Shown: positions 1 through 10,971, counted from the first letter of the stretch. The stretch: 64,000 bases of DNA from Aliivibrio finisterrensis (GCF_008933155.1 NZ_WBVP01000003.1:234813-298812), one strand, 5' to 3'. Made by a program: numbers and translations. Notes: generated by a model not told the origin, from the sequence alone.

Positions 1-1145
1 CACGTTATGGCTGCAAGGTGCTGCAAGTGAAAAACTATGTTGGCGTGATTTTTACGCCACATGGTGAGCATATTGAAGTGTTGCCAAAAATTGGAAAACG
101 AGCCAGTGATAAAAAGCAGGCGATTACGGATGCTCGTAAAACGCTACTTATGATGCTCAAGCACCTTGGGGCCTTTCGTCATATATCAACCAATACGGCA
201 AGCGTAGAAACCTTACAAATGCCATTGCTTGAAATCTTTATTGAAGAGTTCTTACAAAGCGTTAATCAATTGGTTAAGCGCGGTTTACGTAGTGATTATG
301 TAAAAAGAGAAGATAACCTAGCCTTTCAAAAAGGAAAGTTATTAGTATCAAAACAAGTCCGCCACAATGTGGTAAATAAGCATAAATTCTATGTTGAATA
401 TGATGAGTTTTTGCAAGACAGACCTGCAAACCGTTTGCTTCGTGCTGCGCTTAAAAAAGTCTCTAATTTTACTTTTCGTCATAAAAATCAACGTTTACTG
501 CGTGAGTTAGATTTTGCCTTTGACGGCATCCCACCAAGTACAAATCCGAAAGATGATTTTGCTCGTATTAAGCTCGATAGAGGGATGAGCTATTATCACT
601 CGCCACTTGATTGGGCCAAACTAATTTTAGAAGGACTTTCACCATTAAGCATGAAAGGCACCGCAGAGGCTCAGTCGCTTCTATTCCCAATGGAAAGGGT
701 ATTTGAAAACTACGTTGCTTCGGTATTAGGCGAAAGTTTGCCTGAGGGCTCAACGTTAAGCACTCAGATAACGTCTAAATATTTAACTACGCACAATGGC
801 AAAAACCAATTCCAACTCCGCCCTGATTTAATGATCACAAACTCAGACCAATCAAACATTGTGCTAGATACCAAGTGGAAGTTAATCGACCTAAATGCGT
901 ATCACTATGGCATTTCACAATCCGATCTTTACCAAATGTTCGCCTATGGACATAAATATCTAGATGGAACCGGGGATTTGTTTTTGATTTATCCAGCCCA
1001 CGAGCATTTTAACACTGCCGTTGAGCACAGTTTTGAGTTTAGCGAATCGCTAAGATTATGGGTTGTTCCGTTTGTTCTGGATTTGGATGGAGAAAGTCGA
1101 TTGATTTGGCCTGAAGGTTACAAATGTAGAGGTGTACTAAATTGA
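1..1145 (+). CDS. mcrC: McrC-like subunit of an McrBC restriction system (5' end off the window)
   Basis: The reading frame is open to the left edge, so the start and probably an upstream mcrB lie outside. About 380 residues are visible. The second half carries a PD-(D/E)XK nuclease arrangement: RPDLMI, then VLDTKWK, with a hydrophobic strand between, as in McrC-family proteins. The motif SQSDLYQMFAYGHKY near residue 310 of the visible part is also typical of McrC. In the family, McrB is a GTPase translocase that binds modified DNA and McrC is its nuclease and GTPase activator; the complex cuts methylated foreign DNA. The gene is followed 170 bp later by a Druantia-like pair, so it is part of a defence cluster. 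I infer an intact C-terminus. The main uncertainty is whether mcrB is present and intact. Confidence 0.8.
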   Translation, partial: RYGCKVLQVKNYVGVIFTPHGEHIEVLPKIGKRASDKKQAITDARKTLLMMLKHLGAFRHISTNTASVETLQMPLLEIFIEEFLQSVNQLVKRGLRSDYVKREDNLAFQKGKLLVSKQVRHNVVNKHKFYVEYDEFLQDRPANRLLRAALKKVSNFTFRHKNQRLLRELDFAFDGIPPSTNPKDDFARIKLDRGMSYYHSPLDWAKLILEGLSPLSMKGTAEAQSLLFPMERVFENYVASVLGESLPEGSTLSTQITSKYLTTHNGKNQFQLRPDLMITNSDQSNIVLDTKWKLIDLNAYHYGISQSDLYQMFAYGHKYLDGTGDLFLIYPAHEHFNTAVEHSFEFSESLRLWVVPFVLDLDGESRLIWPEGYKCRGVLN

Positions 1146-1315
1146 GAGTAGCATTAAATATTTAATAGGATCTGTTTTTCACAAGCTTATAAACACCAAT
1201 GCAATCAGATGCATAGTAAGTTATTGGTATTAATAAAAGCTTAAACTCCCAATTTATCATAATGAAACTGAATTTAAATTCAGTCGTAAATGAAATTTTT
1301 AGGCAGGATACATAA

Positions 1316-4300
1316 ATGAATACGTCAGTAGCAAATAAATCTCAATCTGCTGTAAATTGGCTTACTGGTTTTGTCGATGCAAGAAGTAATCGTACAAAAC
1401 CAATTACAGCATTGTACGAATATCATATGACAAATGAAGAATATCGTTCACTTAATGAACTTTTACGTGCAAGTATGCAATTTGAAATTAAGCACTCTTT
1501 TTCTAAAGAGTGGTGTGGTGCATTTACTCTGTATTGTTCAGAATGGTTTAGGCGTGAATACAGCCAAGACTGGAGTTGGCAATCTATTTTCAAAACGCTT
1601 TCTTTTACTTTATCTCCAACCCAAATTAGTGATGTAGTAGTTAGAGGGTTAACTAATTATTGGAATAAACCAATATCCAAGTTTAGCGCGAGTCATTCAG
1701 ATTATTTGGGTTCTGTATTTCTTGAAGGTGGTTTACCTTCAAATCTTTTGTCGAGCGATTCAAATCATTACCAGGCGGCATTTTTCTCTATTTTTGAACG
1801 TTATCAAGATGCTAAAGATATTGGTTCGGATGCAATATATAAGTTGATTCAAGGGCGTATATCTGGTTTTCCTGAAACACTTCAGGGTGAACGAACAGTT
1901 GAACTTATTGCCAGTATGATCGATAAACTAGATTCTCTCGCTTATCAATTTGAGTTAGATAAGGAATCTAAACCAGCAGAATATTTAGATATTCAATTCC
2001 CTCGTTGGCGCGAAAGCTTTCCTTTACCGCTAGAAAACTCAACAGGCTCGGCGTTTTTAAGTCAGTTATTATCAACAGCTTCGAAAGAGGTGAGTAAAGT
2101 AGCTAAAATTAGAAAAGCATTAGGGTGTAAGCATTATATCTCGTTTTCAAATCAAGCTGTTTTTACCGAAATCACATTACCTCATTCGTGTACTTTTGAA
2201 TTATCAAAGGAGCAGTTGAGTAGCAGTCGAGTTGAGATCGCTATCTTCGAAGGCGATGTTCAAATAGCATCTTTAGGCGCAGGATTTGCTCAGTTTAATG
2301 ATAATAACACCTCTATTCGAATGAGAAACGCACTTGTAGAAGTTCGCAGGCACCATTCAGAAAGTGAATTATATATCGTAGCAATGCAAGCTGGTTGTAA
2401 ACTTGCTGAAATTCGAATTGAGGCGAGTGCTGTTGATATTGGAGAATCCCCAGTTACATTGATAGAAAAAATAGATAAATGGCAGGTTTTAAGCCAATCG
2501 TCAGTATTAACGAAGAAAACTAAAGTAGGGATATTATTACCAGAATCCGCTACTGTTGATTTGGTTTACGGCAATGTAAGTAAATCTGAATTAATGTTTG
2601 GTGAACTTTTGCTAACTATTCTGAATGGTAAATGTGAAGTTCACATGAACCAAGATGAAAAGTATGTAATCACAACAAATTCTGATAGTTTTCAAAACAA
2701 TAACTTTGTCCTAAAAGGTGATCAGCTGCCTTGGAAATCAATACCTGCTTTGGTATTTAAAGGCATACCAACAGTACATAGATATTCGATTAATTCAGAA
2801 CTTGATTATACGGATAATGTATCTATTTACTTGGATAAGACACCTCTTGGTTCCTTGAGTCAATCTGAATCAAACGGAAGACAATTATTAACGGCAAGAA
2901 CTGAAGATGGATTAATTCAATTAAGAAAACGAATAGGTGTGTTGCCTAAAGATTTTGATATTCAACTATGTAATGGCGACAAGCCCAACCAAGGTATTAT
3001 CAAAGTAAAAACGATGTCACCATGTGTGTGTAAAATTGTTTCAGACAAGGTAACTATTCGTTCTTCAAAGATTCTAGATGGAATAAAAGAATTTTGTGTA
3101 GATGCGGTAGGAAAACCACCCTCAACAATCACCGTTCATGTGATGGCAAATATTCTATCTGCCCCGATTTTAATTGAAGTTCCTTTCCCTGCTAAAGGTG
3201 CTGTTGCTTATAATCGTCATGGAAAAACATTGCCAGATAGGCTTACTGTTGATGATTTATTAGGTAGTCGCTTGCATTTATTCTCAACAAGAGGCATTCC
3301 TGCAAATTTTCAAGTTGAAGCTATTGTTTCGTCTAATAGAAGAGGAAATCACAATAATCCTTATTTTCGTTGGAACTACCGAGTTACTGATAAGCCAGTT
3401 GAAGTGAGTCTATATGCATTAAAAGAATCAATATTAGAGCTTCTTTCTTTAACTGAACAACTTGATAGTGAAGTTGATCTTCATGTAACGGGACCTGGGA
3501 AAACGCTGAATTTTACGATTAATCATTATTCAACAATCTTAGAGCATGATCGCGCTGCAAATACGGTTTCACTTCGTTCAAAGGCATTATTGGATGCTGA
3601 AAACGTAAAATTAATGCTGATGTCTTTATCTGCACCAGACCAAAAGCCAATTAATTTACTTAGTCGTCAAAGTGAAGGTGTTGATACTGGAGAGTATGAG
3701 TTACCTTCATGCGTAAAAGAAAATGGGCCGTGGTTAATCATTCCTGCTGAAAAATCAGATGTAACTTTCCGTGCTAAATTTTTATTTGGTGGAGAATCTA
3801 AATTAAATGATGGGGAGGTGAAGAGTTTACAAAAAGCATCGAAACTGTATCACCCTCAGTATAATTCGAATGTTATTTCTGATGTATTAAAGCAGATGAG
3901 CTCTGATTGGAGTCATAGTGGTTGGCAATATATGAAAGATACATTTGCTAATTATGGTTATTTACCTCTTTCTACGTTTGAAGTCTGGCGTCATTTAGTG
4001 AGAGACCAACGTGCTCTTGCTGTCGCTTTATTTATTTTTGAAAATGATGAAAAATTCATTACTCAGCTTGAAAGTGAGTTACCCATTTTGTGGGAGTTTA
4101 TCTCTATTGATAACTGGCAACATGCAGTGACATTAATGAGAAATACATTGGATAGTGTAGGTTTACCTGAGCCATTGGTTGAACAGTTAAGTAAAAATCA
4201 AATAGATAAACTTGGGCAAGCAATTCCAGCCTTATCAGGTACGGTTGTTGATTATTTAATTAACGGAACTAAACCAATAAATATGCCAGTGCCTTTAATT

Positions 4301-4636
4301 CAGCATATGAGTGAGGGTTGGTTTCAAGAATTACTTCATTTGCATAGTGAGGATAATAGCTGGCCAACTGAATATAGTGCTGAGTTAAAACAATGTTGTA
4401 CTAATTTAAATTTATTGCCTTTTGATTTAAAAGTAAATGTGAGTTTTCAAATGGGTGTTGTGTACTTACCATTATTTGCAGCGGCAATGACATCAGACTT
4501 GATTCCAAGTGTTGTATGTAACAGCTTGCCTACCGATTCAGTATTTCATTTACGGAAATTGCGTGATTTTGATCGTGAATGGTTTGAGTCAATGTACCGT
4601 TGTTTTATCAATTACTTTGCTAATAATTCTAAATAA
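1316..4636 (+). CDS. druH: DruH-like protein of a Druantia type III defence system
   Basis: A 1106-aa protein with no catalytic motif that I recognise and no signal peptide or membrane segment. The start is supported by an AGGCAGGA ribosome site about 8 nt before ATG. It lies 10 bp upstream of a giant DEAH helicase with a C-terminal cysteine cluster. A large uncharacterised protein of about 1,000-1,100 aa followed directly by a helicase of about 2,000 aa is the layout of Druantia type III (druH-druE). The assignment rests mainly on size, order and partner, so it is less certain than that of druE. The role of DruH in phage defence is not known in detail. Tail residues contain Trp/Phe-rich helices (around 900-1000) but nothing diagnostic. 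Codon use is AT-rich and like that of druE, consistent with joint acquisition. Confidence 0.68.
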   Translation: MNTSVANKSQSAVNWLTGFVDARSNRTKPITALYEYHMTNEEYRSLNELLRASMQFEIKHSFSKEWCGAFTLYCSEWFRREYSQDWSWQSIFKTLSFTLSPTQISDVVVRGLTNYWNKPISKFSASHSDYLGSVFLEGGLPSNLLSSDSNHYQAAFFSIFERYQDAKDIGSDAIYKLIQGRISGFPETLQGERTVELIASMIDKLDSLAYQFELDKESKPAEYLDIQFPRWRESFPLPLENSTGSAFLSQLLSTASKEVSKVAKIRKALGCKHYISFSNQAVFTEITLPHSCTFELSKEQLSSSRVEIAIFEGDVQIASLGAGFAQFNDNNTSIRMRNALVEVRRHHSESELYIVAMQAGCKLAEIRIEASAVDIGESPVTLIEKIDKWQVLSQSSVLTKKTKVGILLPESATVDLVYGNVSKSELMFGELLLTILNGKCEVHMNQDEKYVITTNSDSFQNNNFVLKGDQLPWKSIPALVFKGIPTVHRYSINSELDYTDNVSIYLDKTPLGSLSQSESNGRQLLTARTEDGLIQLRKRIGVLPKDFDIQLCNGDKPNQGIIKVKTMSPCVCKIVSDKVTIRSSKILDGIKEFCVDAVGKPPSTITVHVMANILSAPILIEVPFPAKGAVAYNRHGKTLPDRLTVDDLLGSRLHLFSTRGIPANFQVEAIVSSNRRGNHNNPYFRWNYRVTDKPVEVSLYALKESILELLSLTEQLDSEVDLHVTGPGKTLNFTINHYSTILEHDRAANTVSLRSKALLDAENVKLMLMSLSAPDQKPINLLSRQSEGVDTGEYELPSCVKENGPWLIIPAEKSDVTFRAKFLFGGESKLNDGEVKSLQKASKLYHPQYNSNVISDVLKQMSSDWSHSGWQYMKDTFANYGYLPLSTFEVWRHLVRDQRALAVALFIFENDEKFITQLESELPILWEFISIDNWQHAVTLMRNTLDSVGLPEPLVEQLSKNQIDKLGQAIPALSGTVVDYLINGTKPINMPVPLIQHMSEGWFQELLHLHSEDNSWPTEYSAELKQCCTNLNLLPFDLKVNVSFQMGVVYLPLFAAAMTSDLIPSVVCNSLPTDSVFHLRKLRDFDREWFESMYRCFINYFANNSK

Positions 4637-4646
4637 GGGTTAATTT

Positions 4647-7600
4647 ATGACACGTTATTTTTCTGAACTGGTAGAGCAATCAGTATCAAGAGCGAAAGAA
4701 TCAACACTTAGTGTATTGGGTGTTGCTAATCCAGAATTAAGAACTCATTTAAGTGAGTTAATGTCTATGGATTGTGGTGATTCAAATGCTTTTTTAGCAC
4801 CACCATTATTTGAGCATACGTTTGGGTGGGAATTTGCAGACTCTAAAATCTCAGAATTAAAAGGTAAACTACTTTCAAACGCCGTGGTTAATGCGTTAGA
4901 TGATAAAGCAAATGACCGTTATCGCTTTGAAGCGAGTTTTAGCCCATTTAAGCACCAACTAGAGGCGTGGGAAACATTATTAGCGAATGAAGCCAAATCG
5001 GTGGTTGTAACATCAGGTACAGGTTCCGGTAAAACTGAATGTTTTATGGTTCCAGTGTTGGAAGATTTGTACCGAGAATATAAAGAAACTAAAAAACCAT
5101 TAGTTGGGGTGAGAGCCCTGTTTCTATATCCTCTGAATGCATTGATTAATTCGCAGCAAGAGCGTTTAAATGCATGGACTCAACATTTTGGGCAGGGAGT
5201 TCGCTACTGCTTATATAACGGTAATACAGAAAATAGTGAAAAGAAGCTTCGTAAAGCTCAAGAGCAACGTCCTAATGAAGTACTGTCTCGTGAATTAATG
5301 CGTAAAGAGCCAGCACCGATCTTAGTTACGAACGGTACGATGCTAGAATATATGCTAGTGCGCCAAGTTGATTCACCAATAATTGAACGTTCTCGAGAAG
5401 AGAAATCATTGCGGTGGATTGTGTTAGATGAGGCTCATACGTATGTAGGTTCTCAAGCTGCTGAGCTTTCACTTCAGTTACGAAGAGTATTACAAGCTTT
5501 TGGTGTTGAAGCAAAGAATGTTCGTTTTGTTGCCACTTCAGCAACCATTGCTGGTGACGATGCCACTGAACAATTAAAAAGCTATTTATCTGATTTAGCT
5601 GGTGTTTCGAGGGATCAGATCAAAGTTATTGGTGGTCGACGAGTGATCCCTGAAGTGGACTTTCGTGAAGATGAGTATTTAAGTCTAGAGCAACTTGAAG
5701 ATATCGAGTCTTTAGGTGAGGAGGGGCAAAAAAGTAAGAAGGGTGACCCTGAAGTTTCTAGACGTCGTTATGAGGCACTTGAAGCATCACCTTATGCTAG
5801 AAAATTGCGAGAAGTTGTTGTTGGCAGTAAAACACCATTAACACTCAAAGAAATCAACCAATATTCTGCAGCACAACTTAATCAAAGTACTTTGCCTCAA
5901 AGCGAGCTACTTTGCTGGTTGGACTTACTTACTGGAACCAAGAAGAGTGCCTCTTCGGAAGCATTTTTAAAACTGCGTGCTCATTTCTTTCAGCGAATGA
6001 CAAACGGCCTTTGGGGTTGTATTGATAAGAACTGTAAGTGTAAAAAAGGAACGGCATTAGCGAAAAACTGGCCTTTTGGGTATGTGTATTCTGTTCAGAG
6101 ACAGAGCTGTGATTGCGGAGCACCTGTTCTTGAACTGAGTTTTTGCATGGAGTGTAATGAACCTCATTTAATAGGGAGAGATAAAGGCGGAGTATTAACA
6201 CAATGGAATAATAATGCAGGTGATGAGTTTTCTCTTCAACATGAGTCCATTGATGAAGAGGATAGTGTTATTCAGGACTTAGATTCAAGCTCTCACTATC
6301 CGGAAATTTTTGCTTCTAAATTAGATCAAGATGGAGTGTTTACATCAATTAAGATTGGTTTAGATGGAACGTTAGGCTCAACTGATGAGCAAGCTTATGA
6401 CGTAACAATCATGGAAGCACAAAATACTCAAAGCTGCAGTGATTGTGGGTTTGATGGTTATAGCGGTAGCTCTCCTTTTAGACGAGCAATGTTAGGAGCG
6501 CCATTCTATATTGCTAACGTTGTTCCTACATTACTGGAATTCTGTCCAGATATAGCGGATAACACAGGGGCAGAAGGTCCTCAATCTTTGCCTGCTCGTG
6601 GCCGTAGACTTATTACGTTTACAGATAGCCGTCAAGGTACTGCAAGGCTGTCTGTGCGGATGCAACAAGAGGCTGAACGTTCTAAATTACGTGGAGCAGT
6701 TGTAGAGATCCTACGAGAGAAGCAACTTGATCAACCTAAAAGCAATGATTTGCCAAATGAAAACGTGTCAGCCGATGAATTATTAGATCAAGCTCAAAAA
6801 TTACGATCTATGGGTATGGCAGATATGGCTGACCAATTGGAACTTAAAGCAAATGCCTTAAATTTGGGAGCAACAAAAGTTGAGTTAGCGTGTATTAGCT
6901 GGGACGACATGGTAACAGCATTGGCTAAAAAAGCAGATTTCAAAGGAGCTATGTTCCTTTATAACCAATATTTATCGCCTGAAATATTTAAGCAAAGTGA
7001 TGGTAGTGAGAAACTTGCCGACATGTTGTTGTTTCGAGAATTTGCTCGTCGCCCTAAAAGACAGAATAACTCAGAAACCCAAGGTCTTGTTAAAGTTGGC
7101 TATTCGGGATTAGAGAAAATTAAACATTGCCCAGAGCATTGGGAAAGTTATGGTTTTACGTTAAGTGATTGGCGAGACCTTGCTAAAGTATCTTTAGATT
7201 TCTACGTGCGTGAAAATAACTATCTTCGATTAGAAGACGGTGGGTGGTTGAAATGGATTGGAAGTAAATTTGCTTCAAAAACATTGAGAAACCCTATGTC
7301 AGAAGAACAAGATGAAGGTCGTATTAAAAAGTGGCCTCAAATTCGTAGTGCTAATCATAATAGACTAACAAAATTACTTATTCTTACATCAAAAATAGAT
7401 GCGAATACTGCATATGGAAAAGATGTGATTAATAGTTGGTTGACGGCTTTGTGGAAAGACTTAACAGACAACGCTCGAATTCTTTCAGTTGATAACAACC
7501 AGTTTGCACTTGATCGCAATAAGTTTACATTTTCATTTGTAGATAAGGTATTTATCTGCCCAATAACGAATAAGCTTATTGATACGACATTTAAGGGGAT

Positions 7601-10600
7601 ATCACCTTATCTACCTCGTAAGGTAACTGAAGCTGAAAAATATTTATGTACAGAGATTGAATTTCCTTATATTTGGGAGATTGAGGCGAAGCAATTAGAT
7701 TATCAAAAGGGTCTGAAATCCGTCCGAGAGCAAGTAGAAAAAGACCCTAAGGTCGCGCCTTTACGTGAGCGAAACCTATGGACCGATATCAATGATAGAG
7801 CAGTTGAAGGTGGCTTATATTATCGTACAGCTGAGCACTCAGCGCAGCAAAGTTCGGAACGATTAAATGATTATGAAGATCTATTTAAGAAAGGTAAGAT
7901 CAATGTTTTAAATTGTTCTACTACAATGGAAATGGGCGTTGATATTGGTGGTATCACAGCGGTTGTAATGAATAATGTACCACCACATCCAGCTAACTAT
8001 TTACAACGAGCAGGCCGAGCTGGGCGTAGTAAAGAGTCTCGTGCGATTTCTTATACTTTATGTAAAGGTAACCCGCATGATCAACAAGTATTTACAAATC
8101 CTAAGTGGCCTTTTGTAACCGCAATACCAGCTCCTTATGTTGCATTTAATTCTGAGCGTCTTGTTCAACGCCACGTGAATTCTTTACTTCTATCGATATT
8201 TTTAAAAAATGCAGTGGGAATAACATTAAAAGAAAAAACCTCTTTGAATTTAGAATGGTTCTATCTACCAGATACGAATTCTATTGGTAACCAATTCCTT
8301 GCGTGGTTAGTAAGTGATGCTAATTCTTGGGATAAAGAGATAATTTCGTTAGTTAGAGGGACCGTTTTAGCTCATAGTCAGCCTGACATATTACGTGAAA
8401 ATGCAGCAAGCGTAATTAAGGTACTCAAGGATAAGTGGTTTAAAGAATATAACTACTTAGAAACAGAGTTAAAAACAGCGGATAGTGATACGCCTTATGC
8501 TTATCGTCTTGAGATTGAAAAAATTCGTTTAGGACAAGAGTATTTATTAAGAGAGTTAGCATCTAAGGCGTTTTTACCTGGTTATGGTTTCCCTACTGAT
8601 GTCGTGAATTTTGATAACAATAACATTGAAGATTTTATTAGAGAGCTTAATCGTAAAGATAAGAAAAAGAATGAACGAGAAGATAATGTGTCTCGTCATA
8701 GAGGGTTACCTAGTCGTAATTTAGCGGTAGCTATTCGTGAGTATGCTCCAGGTTCTGAAATTGTTTTAGATGGTCGAGTTTTTCGCTCTGGTGGGGTTGC
8801 TCTTCATTGGCATAATGTGTCAGGTTCAGGTGGGCCAGAAGCGCAAAAGTTTGACCTTGCATGGCGATGTGATTGTTGTGGTCAAACTGGTTATAAAACT
8901 GAAGTATCTATTTCAGCATTGAATATGGTCTGTTCGAATCCTGCTTGTAGTGCGCCAATTAAAAGTCGTCATATACGACAGGTTTTACAGCCAACAGGTT
9001 TTGCGACTGATTTTTATCATGCACCAACGAATGATATATCGATGCAGAAATTTATCCCTGTTGAGGATGCGTGGGTGTCATCGGGTAAGGCTGAATCGAT
9101 AGTATTACCTAATGAACGTATGGGATATATGCTATCAACGTCAGAGGGCACTGTTTTTAATCATAGTTCAGGTGAGAACGGTAAGGGTTATGCATTATGT
9201 ATGTCATGTGGTCGTGCTGAGTCATTAGATAAAAATGGTGATTATCCGAAATCATTAAATCCGACAACATCTCATCGACCATTAAAAGCAGTTAAAAAAG
9301 ATAAAAAAGGAGATGGTAATGTCTTGTGTGATGGTTCTGCAACGCTTATGCAGGGTATTCACTTAGGCTGTCACTCTAAAACAGATGTTTTTGAATTGGT
9401 CTTAAAACATCCTGTTAGGAATGAACACATACCAGACAATAATGAAGGAAGAATAATTGCAACAACACTGTCTGTTGCCTTGAGGTCTGCGTTGGCTGAA
9501 AAATTAGGTATTTCAACGTCTGAATTAGGTTACTCAGTACGCCCTGCAATTATTGAGGGCCACTATCCAGCGATGGTTATTCAAATCTATGATTCAATTT
9601 CAGGTGGTGCGGGTTTTGCAAGTTCAGCAAATCTGTTTATTCAAAAATTATTGAATATGATGGTGGCTAATCTGTATTGCAAAAAATGCAGCAGTGGCTG
9701 TAGTGACTGTTTATTAGAGTCGGATACTCGCCATGATATAGATTCTATTGATAGCTCTTCCACACGTGAATGGTTGGGTTCAGATTTTACCTTATTTAAT
9801 TCAGTACCTGATTCGCTTAAGACATTTACTGATGGTGTATATCAACCAGCTTCGGTCGCTGCAACTATTCGAAATCAATTAAATCACGGAGCAAAAGATC
9901 TAATTCTTTGGTTGAGTGAGGATATGTCGGAATGGGATTTAACACATCCAAAGTTTAAGCGTTCTATTATTAATTATTTATCTTCTGATAATGTAGGTGT
10001 AACACTCGTTATATCGGAGAATAAGCTTGATCTTGATACCCAAGAAGAACTTTGGCTATTACAAAAATTAGGTGCAAAAATTGCTGTAGGTACACCTGAA
10101 AAATCGCAAACGATGGCCCAGTTTGTTCTAGGGGACGAATTATTTACTATCGCTAGTTCCGAAAGAGCAAACCTGTTACCTGGTAATGATTGGCACTCTG
10201 CAAATGGTATCGTTATTTTATCGAAGCAAGAAGCATTACAAAGTATTACGGAAGTTAAAATAAACCTCCAGAATGAAGCTGAAGGAGTAAGCTCTTTAAA
10301 TGATTCTGTAGAAATTGTTCAACAATTTAATGGCAGATTAACTTCATTTGGTGAGGCTTTTTGGAAAGGAATGTTTAATAGCAATCCGGGCTTACTTCAG
10401 TTTCTTTCGACTGAAAAAATTGAATCGGTCACATACAGTGACCGTTATATTCAAAGTCCGTCGTCAATGCTTATGATTACTCAATTATTAGGTTTTTTAT
10501 GTAAGGGTAGTAAGACAATAACTTCCTTAATTATAGAAACGCTTTATCATGAAAAAGATCAAAGTGGTAAGTATCTTCACCATGATTGGCAGGATAAAGA

Positions 10601-10934
10601 TGATTTTATAAGTGCTTATGAGGCATGGGGTGAGTACCAAACATCAATAAAACCTCAAGTTATATGTCATATGAATAGAAGCAATATTGCTCATAGAAGA
10701 CTATTAACGTTAAGGCTTTCATCCGGTAAGGAATTAATATTTAAGCTTGATCAAGGTGTTGGTTATTGGAAGTTAAGTGAACTTGGGTCTAAGTTTAATA
10801 CGATAAGGTATAGCTTTCAGTCTGATTTAGACCCTCAATTGAGATCGTTAAAAGAGTTAGAAGAAAAACTAATTGTTAAGAACAGCGAAGATTGGTCTAC
10901 TGATGTAACTTATAAGGTGAGGTCACTGTCGTAA
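4647..10934 (+). CDS. druE: DruE-like giant SF2 helicase (DUF1998 type), Druantia type III
   Basis: A 2095-aa superfamily 2 helicase. Walker A is GTGSGKT at residues 124-130, the DEAH box is at 261-264 and motif III (SAT) at 298-300. The second RecA-like domain ends in an arginine-finger motif, QRAGRAGR, near residue 1120. A Cys-rich region lies near residues 457-506 (CKCKK, CDCG, CMEC) and a second one near 1676 (CKKCSSGCSDC), which fits the DUF1998/MZB zinc-binding module. About 400 further residues follow, with a possible nuclease-like or PLD-like fold that I cannot confirm. DruE is the only component shared by all Druantia types and is needed for anti-phage activity in tested systems. A ribosome site AAGGG precedes the ATG by 7 nt, and the gap from druH is 10 bp, so the two form an operon. 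No lesions were seen. DISARM DrmA/DrmB was considered, but those are separate, smaller proteins. Confidence 0.78.
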   Translation: MTRYFSELVEQSVSRAKESTLSVLGVANPELRTHLSELMSMDCGDSNAFLAPPLFEHTFGWEFADSKISELKGKLLSNAVVNALDDKANDRYRFEASFSPFKHQLEAWETLLANEAKSVVVTSGTGSGKTECFMVPVLEDLYREYKETKKPLVGVRALFLYPLNALINSQQERLNAWTQHFGQGVRYCLYNGNTENSEKKLRKAQEQRPNEVLSRELMRKEPAPILVTNGTMLEYMLVRQVDSPIIERSREEKSLRWIVLDEAHTYVGSQAAELSLQLRRVLQAFGVEAKNVRFVATSATIAGDDATEQLKSYLSDLAGVSRDQIKVIGGRRVIPEVDFREDEYLSLEQLEDIESLGEEGQKSKKGDPEVSRRRYEALEASPYARKLREVVVGSKTPLTLKEINQYSAAQLNQSTLPQSELLCWLDLLTGTKKSASSEAFLKLRAHFFQRMTNGLWGCIDKNCKCKKGTALAKNWPFGYVYSVQRQSCDCGAPVLELSFCMECNEPHLIGRDKGGVLTQWNNNAGDEFSLQHESIDEEDSVIQDLDSSSHYPEIFASKLDQDGVFTSIKIGLDGTLGSTDEQAYDVTIMEAQNTQSCSDCGFDGYSGSSPFRRAMLGAPFYIANVVPTLLEFCPDIADNTGAEGPQSLPARGRRLITFTDSRQGTARLSVRMQQEAERSKLRGAVVEILREKQLDQPKSNDLPNENVSADELLDQAQKLRSMGMADMADQLELKANALNLGATKVELACISWDDMVTALAKKADFKGAMFLYNQYLSPEIFKQSDGSEKLADMLLFREFARRPKRQNNSETQGLVKVGYSGLEKIKHCPEHWESYGFTLSDWRDLAKVSLDFYVRENNYLRLEDGGWLKWIGSKFASKTLRNPMSEEQDEGRIKKWPQIRSANHNRLTKLLILTSKIDANTAYGKDVINSWLTALWKDLTDNARILSVDNNQFALDRNKFTFSFVDKVFICPITNKLIDTTFKGISPYLPRKVTEAEKYLCTEIEFPYIWEIEAKQLDYQKGLKSVREQVEKDPKVAPLRERNLWTDINDRAVEGGLYYRTAEHSAQQSSERLNDYEDLFKKGKINVLNCSTTMEMGVDIGGITAVVMNNVPPHPANYLQRAGRAGRSKESRAISYTLCKGNPHDQQVFTNPKWPFVTAIPAPYVAFNSERLVQRHVNSLLLSIFLKNAVGITLKEKTSLNLEWFYLPDTNSIGNQFLAWLVSDANSWDKEIISLVRGTVLAHSQPDILRENAASVIKVLKDKWFKEYNYLETELKTADSDTPYAYRLEIEKIRLGQEYLLRELASKAFLPGYGFPTDVVNFDNNNIEDFIRELNRKDKKKNEREDNVSRHRGLPSRNLAVAIREYAPGSEIVLDGRVFRSGGVALHWHNVSGSGGPEAQKFDLAWRCDCCGQTGYKTEVSISALNMVCSNPACSAPIKSRHIRQVLQPTGFATDFYHAPTNDISMQKFIPVEDAWVSSGKAESIVLPNERMGYMLSTSEGTVFNHSSGENGKGYALCMSCGRAESLDKNGDYPKSLNPTTSHRPLKAVKKDKKGDGNVLCDGSATLMQGIHLGCHSKTDVFELVLKHPVRNEHIPDNNEGRIIATTLSVALRSALAEKLGISTSELGYSVRPAIIEGHYPAMVIQIYDSISGGAGFASSANLFIQKLLNMMVANLYCKKCSSGCSDCLLESDTRHDIDSIDSSSTREWLGSDFTLFNSVPDSLKTFTDGVYQPASVAATIRNQLNHGAKDLILWLSEDMSEWDLTHPKFKRSIINYLSSDNVGVTLVISENKLDLDTQEELWLLQKLGAKIAVGTPEKSQTMAQFVLGDELFTIASSERANLLPGNDWHSANGIVILSKQEALQSITEVKINLQNEAEGVSSLNDSVEIVQQFNGRLTSFGEAFWKGMFNSNPGLLQFLSTEKIESVTYSDRYIQSPSSMLMITQLLGFLCKGSKTITSLIIETLYHEKDQSGKYLHHDWQDKDDFISAYEAWGEYQTSIKPQVICHMNRSNIAHRRLLTLRLSSGKELIFKLDQGVGYWKLSELGSKFNTIRYSFQSDLDPQLRSLKELEEKLIVKNSEDWSTDVTYKVRSLS

Positions 10935-10943
10935 AGTAATAAT

Positions 10944-10971
10944 AGGCGCATATTATTGTATGCGCCTTTTT
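10944..10971 (+). terminator. Rho-independent terminator after druE
   Basis: A perfect 9-bp stem AGGCGCATA / TATGCGCCT with a 6-nt loop and a following T run lies 10 bp after the druE stop. It closes the druH-druE operon. Confidence 0.85.

Noticed and set aside
4647..10934. DISARM drmA/drmB
   Set aside because: DISARM has separate helicase and DUF1998 proteins plus a methylase; here a single giant helicase has one large partner.
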